Source of the DNA: Candidatus Atribacteria bacterium
GTDB lineage: Bacteria; Atribacterota; Atribacteria; Atribacterales; Atribacteraceae
Reading direction: 5' to 3'
Length of the DNA stretch: 5,556 nt
Assembly: GCA_003561145.1 (NCBI GenBank)
Contig: PWXL01000185.1
Coordinates: 1-5,556 of the forward strand
A program made the translations under genes and the position numbers. The notes below the pieces were generated by a model that worked only from the letters and a program-made list of their open reading frames with translations, was not told the DNA's origin and searched no databases. Below, one piece after another: positions 1 to 5,534 of this stretch; positions within the stretch are counted from its first letter, which is position 1, and each line of letters begins with the position of its first letter.

Positions 1-51
1 GACATCACGGATTTCCATTTTCCCCGGTTCCAGGAAAACCAGTGCCTTCAT
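1..51 (-). CDS. Zinc-type medium-chain alcohol/polyol dehydrogenase, N-terminal fragment (cut by window edge)
   Basis: Only the first 17 codons are present; the gene continues beyond position 1. They read MKALVFLEPGKMEIRDV, the usual opening strand-turn-strand of the GroES-like domain of zinc-dependent medium-chain dehydrogenases (sorbitol, galactitol-phosphate, threonine and alcohol dehydrogenases begin this way). The zinc ligands and the Rossmann fold lie outside the window, so substrate and cofactor cannot be judged. The ATG shares its A with the TGA stop of the regulator gene (TGATG), and AGGAG lies about 9 nt upstream inside the regulator, so the two genes are co-transcribed and probably translationally coupled. 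Inference: it oxidises the sugar or polyol (or a derivative) brought in by the neighbouring transporter. The family call is fairly secure for so short a piece; the specific enzyme is open. Confidence 0.7.
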   Translation of the reverse strand, partial: MKALVFLEPGKMEIRDV

Positions 52-1025
52 CAAACGGTGCTCCTTTCTCCCGCTGTGGTGTTGTATTCGTGTATCAAGC
101 TGTGAGCGGTAGCTTCATCTGTCACCAGCACGTTTATATACCTTCCCCGCAAGGCCCCGAGGATGGCACCGGTCTTATGGCGCCCTCCCGCAAGACCTAT
201 TACGTTGGGCATATCTTTCAACTGGGCGAGGGAAACAGCTATCGTACGCTGGTGCAGTTCTATGTCCAATGGTTTCCCCTCACTGTTAAAATATTGACCC
301 AGGATATCCCCCACACCGCCCCGCTGGATAATGATCTCCATGTCCTGGGGGTCGATAAAGCCTGCCTGGATATAGGTGGATTTCTGGAAATCGGCGACAC
401 CTATACCTACGATAGAATAGTGCGACTGCAGAGCCATCTCCATGGTCTTGCGGTTCACTTTTTCCGCGAGATAAAATTCGCGTGTTTCGGGAGACTCCAC
501 CACTTCAGGGGCGTGGATATAGTAGCACTGCCCCTGAAAAAGGGAGGCCAGCTTCTCCCCGATGTTGAAAGGATTCATGAAAGCGCTGACCGTAAGCCCC
601 CCGGCCAGGCTCACGAACTTTACCCCCCGTACTCGGTCACGTGGGAGGATAGAGTCCGCGAGCGCCCGTAACGTCCTTCCCCAGCTGATGCCCACCAGGT
701 CTCCACTGCTGATTTTTTTGGAAACATAGAGCCCTCCACCCTCTCCAATATTGCGGTTGTTGCGCTCTTCGTCTCTTCCGGAAGGGACCACCACAGCGTC
801 AACGAGAGAAAAAGTTTCTTTGAGCTCCTTTTCCACCGAAAGGCAGTTGGCCTGGGGAGATTCTATGATAAAGCGGACCATGCCCTTTTCCCGGGCACGA
901 CCTAACAGCCGGGTCACCTTGGGACGGGAAAGATTGAGCATGTCGGAGATTTCCGTTTGCGCATACCCCTCTATGTAGTGGAGCCACGCAACCCTGACCA
1001 TCAGGTCATTTTCGAGGTCCGCCAT
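51..1025 (-). CDS. SorC/DeoR-class sugar-responsive transcriptional regulator
   Basis: A 324-residue protein, the normal length for the SorC family. An N-terminal helix-turn-helix lies at about residues 17-45 (TEISDMLNLSRPKVTRLL). It is followed by the sugar-binding effector domain (about 60-315), which has an NagB/RpiA-like fold. Family signatures visible are GISWGRTL (113-120), the glycine turn GGVGDILGQYF (236-246) followed by NSEGKPLD, and the C-terminal GGRHKTGAI...INVLVTDEATA (280-307). In this family a phosphorylated sugar or polyol intermediate usually binds here and alters DNA binding, with tetramers acting on palindromic operators. The start is supported by AGGGGG six bases before the ATG. 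The gene has its own promoter and overlaps the downstream dehydrogenase by one base. A perfect palindrome just after its -10 box suggests autorepression, and a near copy at the transporter promoter suggests it also controls that operon. Effector identity is unknown. Confidence 0.93.
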   Translation of the reverse strand: MADLENDLMVRVAWLHYIEGYAQTEISDMLNLSRPKVTRLLGRAREKGMVRFIIESPQANCLSVEKELKETFSLVDAVVVPSGRDEERNNRNIGEGGGLYVSKKISSGDLVGISWGRTLRALADSILPRDRVRGVKFVSLAGGLTVSAFMNPFNIGEKLASLFQGQCYYIHAPEVVESPETREFYLAEKVNRKTMEMALQSHYSIVGIGVADFQKSTYIQAGFIDPQDMEIIIQRGGVGDILGQYFNSEGKPLDIELHQRTIAVSLAQLKDMPNVIGLAGGRHKTGAILGALRGRYINVLVTDEATAHSLIHEYNTTAGERSTV

Positions 1026-1166
1026 GGTTTACCCCCTCGTTTCGAGTGCACAATGAGTACCGCTGTGAAAAACGATACACTTTTCCCTCATAACATATTC
1101 TCCAGAAAAAACACGATGAAGAAGGTAAATCTTATAAATAACATCAATCGTGCAGCCATGAATTAA

Positions 1167-1182
1167 ATGAAATATATTTCAT
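1167..1182. promoter_or_regulatory. Palindromic operator at the regulator promoter (probable SorC-type site)
   Basis: ATGAAATATATTTCAT is a perfect 16-bp inverted repeat. It covers about +5 to +20 relative to the start predicted from the -10 box, so a bound protein would block initiation or early elongation. The TGAAA...TTTCA halves resemble the TTGAA/TTCAA halves of the Bacillus subtilis DeoR operator, a regulator of the same family. A 14/16 copy lies at 5086-5101. Assignment to the adjacent regulator is inference. Confidence 0.65.
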
Positions 1183-1192
1183 ATATAGAACA

Positions 1193-1221
1193 ATTGTAAA
1201 TATGCACTTTCTTTTTGTCAA
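1193..1221 (-). promoter_or_regulatory. Sigma-A/sigma-70 type promoter of the regulator-dehydrogenase unit
   Basis: Reading the minus strand, a perfect -35 TTGACA (1216-1221) and -10 TACAAT (1193-1198) are separated by 17 bases, the optimal spacing. The predicted transcription start is near 1186, giving a leader of about 160 nt before the regulator ATG. The promoter sits downstream of the transporter operon terminator, so the regulator unit can be transcribed independently. Confidence 0.8.
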
Positions 1222-1234
1222 GCAGTAGAATTTT

Positions 1235-1268
1235 AAAAAACCGGCCGGGTTGAATAACCCGGCCGGTT
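1235..1268 (-). terminator. Intrinsic terminator of the ABC transporter operon
   Basis: A 13-bp uninterrupted stem (1239-1251 with 1256-1268; GC-rich core CCGGCCGGGTT) closes a 4-nt loop. It is followed on the minus strand by six T (1235-1240). It begins about 10 bases after the TAG stop of the binding-protein gene. There is no T-run on the opposite side, so it works in the minus direction only. Confidence 0.93.
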
Positions 1269-1278
1269 AGTGTATAAG

Positions 1279-2634
1279 CTACCATTCCCACTCGATCACG
1301 TGCGCCTCTTTGAATTCGTCCAGCTCCTCCCTGTAGAGTGCAAAGACTGCTTCGGCATGTTGCAGAAATTTCTCCACCGCTTCCTCTGGAGTAGCAACAC
1401 CAAGAACCACGCTTTCAGCCATGGACGGCTCTTCTGAGCGAACATCGAGCCTGCCGGGGAAGACGTGGAAGTTACGCAGTATTCCATCTCCGATCTCGAG
1501 TACCTGGCGGTTCACCAGCGGATCTTCCAGGTACACTGGATGCTCTATGCCCGCAACATTGGCTGGTACCGCTCCCGGCATGGTCAATACATAATCCAGG
1601 GACTTTTCCTCGAAAAACCACTTGGCAAAGAGGTAGGATTCGAGCGGATCCGCGGTATCTGCCATGACATGAATTCCGCCGTATCCGGTACTGATCTTGC
1701 GAACTCCATCGGAACTCGGGCCAAGCGGCGTCAAGACCGCACCCAGGTCAAGGTCGGGGTTTTCCGCCATCATGGTAGCGGCTGCGTGCACACCGAATTC
1801 AATTTCCCCGACAAATCCCGCCATGGCGGCTTCTTCCCTGATAAAGGTCTCATGTCCGGCATGGAGATAGGGGGCTCCCACCCAGGTTACGCCCCTGGGT
1901 ACGGGCATGACTTCGTGTACGTGGATCATATCGTGCCACCACTGCAGTCCCTCAATCAGCTTCTCGGGATCATCAACGTAGCGGGTGAGTTCATCATCGA
2001 CCCAGTCTCCCCTATTACTCAGCAACATCTCCTGCAAATTCCAGTCAACGGTGACGTTGGTCATACCCCACCGCTCGGGACGCCCTTCCACCCATTCGGT
2101 GAACTTGAGGGCAATGTCTGTTACCTCTTCCCAGGTTCCCGGTGCATGATCATCTGTCATGCCGGCTTCTGCAAACATCGCCCGGTTGTAAATCAGGGTG
2201 CCGGGGTAGCCATAGACGGGAAGCGCTTGGACAACGCCACCGTAATGAACCGACGTATGCGCCCAGGGGAACACGCTTTCCGGGTCTACCCCGATTTCCG
2301 GGTCATTCACAAAATCGTTGATGGGATACACAGTTTCAATACCGAAAAACCAGGGGATGTTCTGGTTGAACCAGAAAAGGTCCGGCCCCATACCCGCAGC
2401 CAAAGCAGTAGCTATCCGCTCATAGCCGGGGGGTGTTTCCACCAGGTTGATCTGCACATGAGGATTGAGCGCGTTGTATTCATCGACTGCTTCTTCCATG
2501 AACGCTACTTGCCTGCTGGGAGCGGAAAACCAAAAATCGAGCTCTACCACATCCGCCCACGCCACCGATCCGGCAACCAGGAGGAACACCAGGCTTACAC
2601 CGGCAACAAGAGTTACCTTGTCCCCTCTTTTCAT
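1279..2634 (-). CDS. Extracellular solute (sugar)-binding protein of a CUT1-type ABC transporter
   Basis: A 451-residue secreted binding protein that delivers a carbohydrate to the two permeases encoded upstream. Residues 1-27 are a signal peptide: a basic start (MKRGDK), a hydrophobic core (VTLVAGVSLVFLLVAGSV) and an AWA cleavage site before D28. No lipobox cysteine is present. The mature part has the family 1 binding-protein layout: an opening beta strand (VELDFWFSA, about 30-38), EYNALNPHVQINLVE near residue 60, AALAAGMGPDLFWF-like segment, and a C-terminal MPGAVPANV. Trp/Phe/Tyr richness is typical of sugar-stacking clefts. The open frame extends upstream to an ATG at 2715, but the start at 2634 is chosen because GGAGG lies 7 bases before it and the signal peptide begins there. 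It is the last gene of the operon, before the terminator. The ligand cannot be assigned. Confidence 0.92.
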   Translation of the reverse strand: MKRGDKVTLVAGVSLVFLLVAGSVAWADVVELDFWFSAPSRQVAFMEEAVDEYNALNPHVQINLVETPPGYERIATALAAGMGPDLFWFNQNIPWFFGIETVYPINDFVNDPEIGVDPESVFPWAHTSVHYGGVVQALPVYGYPGTLIYNRAMFAEAGMTDDHAPGTWEEVTDIALKFTEWVEGRPERWGMTNVTVDWNLQEMLLSNRGDWVDDELTRYVDDPEKLIEGLQWWHDMIHVHEVMPVPRGVTWVGAPYLHAGHETFIREEAAMAGFVGEIEFGVHAAATMMAENPDLDLGAVLTPLGPSSDGVRKISTGYGGIHVMADTADPLESYLFAKWFFEEKSLDYVLTMPGAVPANVAGIEHPVYLEDPLVNRQVLEIGDGILRNFHVFPGRLDVRSEEPSMAESVVLGVATPEEAVEKFLQHAEAVFALYREELDEFKEAHVIEWEW

Positions 2635-2641
2635 TTCAGCA

Positions 2642-2646
2642 CCTCC
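2642..2646 (-). promoter_or_regulatory. Ribosome binding site fixing the binding-protein start
   Basis: GGAGG on the minus strand lies 7 bases before the ATG at 2634. It selects this start over the upstream in-frame ATG at 2715, which would put 27 extra residues in front of a standard signal peptide. The 121-nt gap between the MalG-type gene and this start shows no convincing promoter. Confidence 0.85.
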
Positions 2647-2755
2647 ATTGTAAAAATGTAACATTAAGTAACACTGAGAAACACACCATACATGTACCAT
2701 GTCCCCAAAAAACATCCTCAGCGAAAATACACTCCCGATACCACCTCCCCTTTCA

Positions 2756-3631
2756 TTATCCTTTCATTCCCGTCATGACTATGCCCTTGACAAAGTAGCG
2801 CTGAAAAATGAGAAAAACCACGATGGTGGGAAGAGCTACGTATGTCGAAGCCGCCATGAGGGGGCCGACCGGTAAAGCCGCCTCTCTCTGGAAGAAGGCC
2901 AGCCCGAGTTGAACGGTATACAGTCTTCTCTCGGTCAGGTATATCAAGGGATAGAGGAAATCATTCCAGCGCAGTAAAAACGAAAAAATAAAGAGGGTTG
3001 CCGTAGCCGGCCACGCCAGCGGCATGGCAATCTTCCAATACATCCAGAAATAGCCGGCACCATCCACTTTCGCGGCATCAAAAAGGTCTTTTGGCAATCC
3101 CTGAAAAAATTGCCGATACAAAAATATTTGAAACCCGTGCACCAGTGCAAGAAGGATAACCGGGATATAGGTTCCCACCAAACCCCACCGCGCCATCATT
3201 AAAAATCGAGGTATAAGGTCAACCTGCATAGGAACAATCATGGTGGCCAAAACCAAGGTAATAAAAAGGAAATTTTTAAACGGGAATCTCAGGTAGGCAA
3301 AAGCGAAAGCGGCTAATGAACTGAGAAAGAGCAGGCCTACCGTCGCCGTTACGGTAACCAGGATACTGTTGTAAAAAAGCCTCGGCCAGTTCATAAGCGC
3401 CCAGGCGTTCTGGTAATTTTCAAAAGTAATCTGTGACGGGAACAACCGGGGAGGCCACTCGCGTATTTCTACAGGATGCATGAAAGAGGTGCGTATCATC
3501 CAGAAGACCGGCCCGACAAAAATAACCGTGACAATTATACAGGTCACCAACCAAAGCACGTACATACCTATGCCTTTTACACGGCCTGTACCTTTTTTGT
3601 GGTAATAATTATTTCGCATTTCACCGTCCAT
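2756..3631 (-). CDS. ABC transporter inner-membrane permease, MalG type
   Basis: A 291-residue membrane subunit that pairs with the MalF-type permease to form the sugar translocation path. Hydrophobic segments fit six helices: about 23-47 (after a basic cytoplasmic start), 88-113, 119-142, 148-170, 209-229 and 261-278. The EAA loop that docks on the ATPase is clear as DAAKVDGAGYFWMYWKIAMP (about 185-204), with the conserved glycine and final proline. The C-terminus KGIVMTGMKG is the standard MalG-family ending. Start choice is uncertain. The open frame begins at an ATG at 3658 that has no ribosome site. GGGAGG at 3644-3649 precedes the ATG at 3631 by 12 bases, slightly long, and is preferred here. 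It follows the MalF-type gene by 72 bases (45 with the longer start). Confidence 0.92.
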   Translation of the reverse strand: MDGEMRNNYYHKKGTGRVKGIGMYVLWLVTCIIVTVIFVGPVFWMIRTSFMHPVEIREWPPRLFPSQITFENYQNAWALMNWPRLFYNSILVTVTATVGLLFLSSLAAFAFAYLRFPFKNFLFITLVLATMIVPMQVDLIPRFLMMARWGLVGTYIPVILLALVHGFQIFLYRQFFQGLPKDLFDAAKVDGAGYFWMYWKIAMPLAWPATATLFIFSFLLRWNDFLYPLIYLTERRLYTVQLGLAFFQREAALPVGPLMAASTYVALPTIVVFLIFQRYFVKGIVMTGMKG

Positions 3632-3643
3632 GGGGGCATGTTT

Positions 3644-3649
3644 CCTCCC
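3644..3649 (-). promoter_or_regulatory. Ribosome binding site deciding the MalG-type start
   Basis: GGGAGG on the minus strand lies inside the longer reading frame (codons 4-5 from the ATG at 3658). It is 12 bases before the in-frame ATG at 3631 and only 4 bases before an out-of-frame ATG at 3639, which would give a 20-residue peptide. The site argues for initiation at 3631, but its spacing is not ideal. Confidence 0.55.
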
Positions 3650-3703
3650 GTCTATCATTCAAATGTATAATCGCCATTCAGAAACAACTCACACGTTTTT
3701 CCC

Positions 3704-4672
3704 TCAAGTAAAGCTTTCAGGAACTCCTTTGTATTGTAAATAGGTGAAAGCCAATATTATGAAGAAAAAGATTACCGCGATCCCCGACGCCCGGCCCCAC
3801 ATATTGAACTCAAAAGCCGCCTCATAAATCTGGTATCCGGGCATGGTCGTTGAACCCATCGGTCCTCCGCCGGTCATAAGATATATGGGTTCAAAAAGAT
3901 TCATAGCCAAAATGGTTTGTGTGATCAAAACAAAAAAGGTCGTGGGCATAAGCATGGGAAGGGTAACTCTCCAAAAACGGACCCACACACCGGCCCCGTC
4001 GATTTCCGCCGCTTCATAGAGCTCTGCGGGAATAGTGCCCAGGGCAGCCATATAGATTACCATTGCAAAGGGAACGGCACCCCACCAGCCCAAAAGGATC
4101 AGGGACAACATGGCGGTATCGGGGGGATACAACCAGTTGACCGGTGCAACACCAACCCGGGATAAAAGAAAATTTAACAAGCCATAGCGCGGCTCGTACA
4201 ACCACACAAATATCTGGACCTGGGCGACTAGTGAAATCACGCATGGGATATACCAGGCGACGCGGAAAAACACCCTCCCACGGTAGTTTTGCACCAGTAA
4301 AAGCGCAAGCGCGAGCGATAAGACCGCCCCGATGGGAACCCTCCAGAGGGTATATATGATCACATTGAATATTCCCTGCCAAAAATAGCTTGAACCCATC
4401 AAATACTGATAATGCATCAAACCTACATAACGGTCGAAGGGCTCGACGAGGCGCCCCCTGAAGAGACTGAGAAGAAAGGAATACACGGTCGGATAGTACT
4501 TGAACAAACCAAAGTGAAGAATGGCGGGTAAGAGAAAAAGGAAGGCAATCAGTGTTTCCGAGCGTTTAATGTTAAGCCTTTTTTTGCTTGTGCCTGCTCC
4601 CGCGGTAACATTGTCGTTTCTCCTGTTGGATCCTGTATGGTTGGCGGGAACAGTCTGGTTTTGGTCAGGCAT
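3704..4672 (-). CDS. ABC transporter inner-membrane permease, MalF type
   Basis: A 322-residue membrane subunit of a CUT1-type sugar importer. A hydrophilic, Asn/Thr/Lys-rich cytoplasmic tail of about 38 residues precedes the first helix (about 40-60, FLFLLPAILHFGLFKYYP, the usual MalF/UgpA-like opening). Further hydrophobic segments lie near 102-127, 133-158, 186-210, 243-262 and 293-311. The EAA coupling motif is EAAEIDGAGVWVRFWRVTLP (220-239), complete with its glycine and Leu-Pro end. LMTGGGP (265-271) is a common signature of this subfamily. The start is supported by AAGGGGG 8 bases upstream. It is the first gene of the operon, after a leader of about 440 nt. No ATPase gene follows, so energy must come from an ATPase encoded elsewhere. 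The sugar cannot be deduced from the permease. Confidence 0.93.
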   Translation of the reverse strand: MPDQNQTVPANHTGSNRRNDNVTAGAGTSKKRLNIKRSETLIAFLFLLPAILHFGLFKYYPTVYSFLLSLFRGRLVEPFDRYVGLMHYQYLMGSSYFWQGIFNVIIYTLWRVPIGAVLSLALALLLVQNYRGRVFFRVAWYIPCVISLVAQVQIFVWLYEPRYGLLNFLLSRVGVAPVNWLYPPDTAMLSLILLGWWGAVPFAMVIYMAALGTIPAELYEAAEIDGAGVWVRFWRVTLPMLMPTTFFVLITQTILAMNLFEPIYLMTGGGPMGSTTMPGYQIYEAAFEFNMWGRASGIAVIFFFIILAFTYLQYKGVPESFT

Positions 4673-4863
4673 AACATTTTCCCCCTTAAACCTTTAATTT
4701 TTCTCAAATCCCGACTTTTACAGTGAAAAGGAGTGTATCACTATCCTTATTTCTTCATTGAAAAACCGATTTTGTTCCTTTATTCAAAACAAACCAAGGC
4801 TGGGAAAACGCATTCTGCCTTTCACTCGATATCGTTTGCTATCTTTCAATGAAAAAGCAGAGC

Positions 4864-4891
4864 ATTGTACACAGAAAAAAATAAATTTCAA
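4864..4891 (-). promoter_or_regulatory. Possible second, leader-internal promoter for the permease genes
   Basis: On the minus strand, -35 TTGAAA (4886-4891) and -10 TACAAT (4864-4869) are 16 bases apart, predicting a start near 4857. It would shorten the leader to about 185 nt. It overlaps the stem-loop at 4871-4916. The surroundings are very A/T-rich, so chance matches are likely. Confidence 0.35.
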
Positions 4892-4916
4892 GCAAAAAAA
4901 TTTATTAAGCTTCTGT
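4871..4916. repeat. Interrupted inverted repeat in the operon leader
   Basis: An outer stem of 6 bp (ACAGAA 4871-4876 with TTCTGT 4911-4916) and an inner stem of 9 bp (AATAAATTT 4880-4888 with AAATTTATT 4898-4906) are separated by a 3/4-nt internal loop. They enclose a 9-nt apical loop. On the minus strand a short T-run follows the inner stem, but that stem has only A-T pairs, so it would be a weak terminator at best. It could be an attenuator, a stability element or an operator-like site. Confidence 0.45.
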
Positions 4917-5085
4917 TTAACGGTACCATAATAAGGTTTGCTTACAATAGTGTAGGTGATTGATTGGATGTATCGTGTCGTTGTATAGGCCTGAGAATGC
5001 GCGCATATATAATTTCGCTGGTAATGCATAAAGAGAAACTATACGGTTATTCATGGATCTCTGATTGCTTTTTCTTCATGTTTGA

Positions 5086-5101
5086 ATGAAATATTTTTCA
5101 C
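5086..5101. promoter_or_regulatory. Palindromic operator at the transporter promoter, near copy of 1167-1182
   Basis: ATGAAATATTTTTCAC matches the palindrome at the regulator promoter at 14 of 16 positions. Counting flanking GA/TC, 8 of 10 base pairs of the inverted repeat are kept (5084-5103). It begins 16 bases downstream of the -10 box, about +10 to +25 from the predicted start, a position suited to repression. Binding by the SorC-type regulator is inferred. Confidence 0.6.
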
Positions 5102-5116
5102 TCCACAGCAAAATAT

Positions 5117-5144
5117 ATTATATCATGGCTTATGAGCAAGTCAA
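5117..5144 (-). promoter_or_regulatory. Sigma-A/sigma-70 type promoter of the transporter operon
   Basis: On the minus strand, -35 TTGACT (5139-5144) and a perfect -10 TATAAT (5117-5122) are 16 bases apart. The predicted start is near 5110, giving a leader of about 440 nt before the MalF-type gene. An operator-like palindrome follows immediately downstream. Confidence 0.72.
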
Positions 5145-5160
5145 CAAGCGATGCTCGCTA

Positions 5161-5338
5161 TTACCTTTTTTCTGAGGAGTATTTTTGTCCCCTCAGAAAC
5201 AATTCTATGCCTTCCATATAAATGGTGAAGGTTTTTATAACCCCCATCCCGGCCCGTGCCTCTTCAACTCGGGCTCCCTGCTGCCGCTGGCAGTCAACGG
5301 CTGCCTTTTCCTGTGTCCAGCCCTCCTCTCTGAATGCC
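5161..5338 (-). pseudogene. Possible gene remnant or C-terminal fragment of unknown function
   Basis: A minus-strand frame is open from the TAA at 5161-5163 (followed at once by TAG) back to a TGA at 5392-5394. It has no ATG, GTG or TTG before an ATG at 5247. The part upstream of about 5339 is repeat sequence, so any real coding would be the segment 5161-5338. It reads like protein: AFREEGWTQEKAAVDCQRQ, then GARVEEARAGMGVIKTF and IYMEGIELFLRGQKYSSEKR. I do not recognise the family. It could be the tail of a gene truncated by insertion of the GTGAGGAGT-type repeat, or a chance open frame of 76 codons. It ends just before the transporter promoter. Confidence 0.22.
5169..5199. repeat. Inverted repeat (hairpin) upstream of the transporter promoter
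   Basis: TTTCTGAGG (5169-5177) and CCTCAGAAA (5191-5199) form a perfect 9-bp stem with a 13-nt loop. Neither strand has a T-run after the stem, so it is not a standard terminator. It overlaps the end of the possible gene remnant and lies 25 bases upstream of the -35 box. Confidence 0.5.
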
Positions 5339-5534
5339 GTGAGGAGTAAGGAGTGAGGGGTGAGGAGTAAAAAGATCCCACTTCTTACAGTTCACGGCTC
5401 ATTATTTGTTTTGTCTTACGAGCACCACCGGTATTTGGTGCGAAGCAGTCTATGTATTTGGCCCGAAAAAAGGGCCGTAAATGGGTATACGCGTATATGG
5501 GGAGAAGGGGAAACCCAAAAAAGCACTCCTCACT
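5339..5534. repeat. Composite intergenic repeat element (GTGAGGAGT repeats plus hairpins)
   Basis: The left end carries two direct copies of GTGAGGAGTAA (5339-5349 and 5360-5370, period 21) with a degenerate GAGTGAGGG between them. The right end carries the inverted copy CACTCCTCAC (5524-5533). Between them lie a 6-bp hairpin GCACCA/TGGTGC (5422-5427 and 5436-5441), a GGCCC/GGGCC hairpin (5460-5464 and 5472-5476) and the 12-bp palindrome TATACGCGTATA (5486-5497). No gene is visible. The structure fits a non-coding dispersed repeat or a MITE-like element, but with one copy in view mobility cannot be shown. Confidence 0.5.
5411..5450. repeat. Segment resembling the dispersed TCATTGCGAG...CGAAGCAATC repeat
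   Basis: TTGTCTTACGAG (5411-5422 region) and CGAAGCAGTC (5441-5450) flank a small hairpin. The flanks resemble the TGTCATTGCGAG and CGAAGCAATC ends of a short palindromic repeat seen between genes in many bacterial genomes, here with a different hairpin insert. The likeness is from memory of that repeat, with a few mismatches. Confidence 0.4.

Larger units (their letters stand above)
4673..5085 (-). other. Long untranslated leader of the transporter operon
   Basis: About 410 bases between the operator and the first permease codon, A/T-rich and without a credible gene. An 81-codon open frame at 4784-5029 has no ribosome site and an odd composition, and is not accepted. The leader holds a long interrupted stem-loop (4871-4916) and a possible second promoter (4864-4891). 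I do not recognise a known riboswitch class in it. Confidence 0.5.

Noticed and set aside
42..671. A 209-codon plus-strand open frame opposite the regulator gene
   Set aside because: It is antisense to the SorC-type gene and has no family features. The minus-strand protein shows clear family motifs.
1064..1079. GTGAAAAACGATACAC, considered as a catabolite-repression (cre) site in the regulator leader
   Set aside because: The central CG is out of register with the cre consensus and only 5 of 8 pairs match as a palindrome.
1465..2661. A 398-codon plus-strand open frame opposite the binding-protein gene
   Set aside because: It lies almost wholly antisense to a well-supported gene with signal peptide, ribosome site and terminator. 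Its translation has no recognisable domain, so it is a codon-bias shadow.
2635..2755. Separate promoter for the binding-protein gene in the 121-nt gap
   Set aside because: The only -10-like hexamer (TACAAT) overlaps the ribosome site region and has no -35 box at a workable distance.
4802..4815. GGAAAACGCATTCT, considered as a cre site
   Set aside because: It mismatches several fixed positions of the consensus, including both ends.
4784..5029. An 81-codon minus-strand open frame in the operon leader, considered as a leader peptide or small gene
   Set aside because: There is no ribosome site before its ATG, the composition is rich in Tyr, Lys, Phe and Ser as expected from A/T-rich non-coding DNA, and it overlaps the stem-loop and promoter-like signals.
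5339..5370. Direct repeats considered as part of a CRISPR array
   Set aside because: Only two 11-bp copies with a 10-nt, repeat-like spacer are present, with no uniform spacers and no cas genes.
5460..5476. GGCCC/GGGCC hairpin, considered as a terminator
   Set aside because: The stem has only 5 bp and the A/T-run is in the loop, with no T-run after the stem on either strand.
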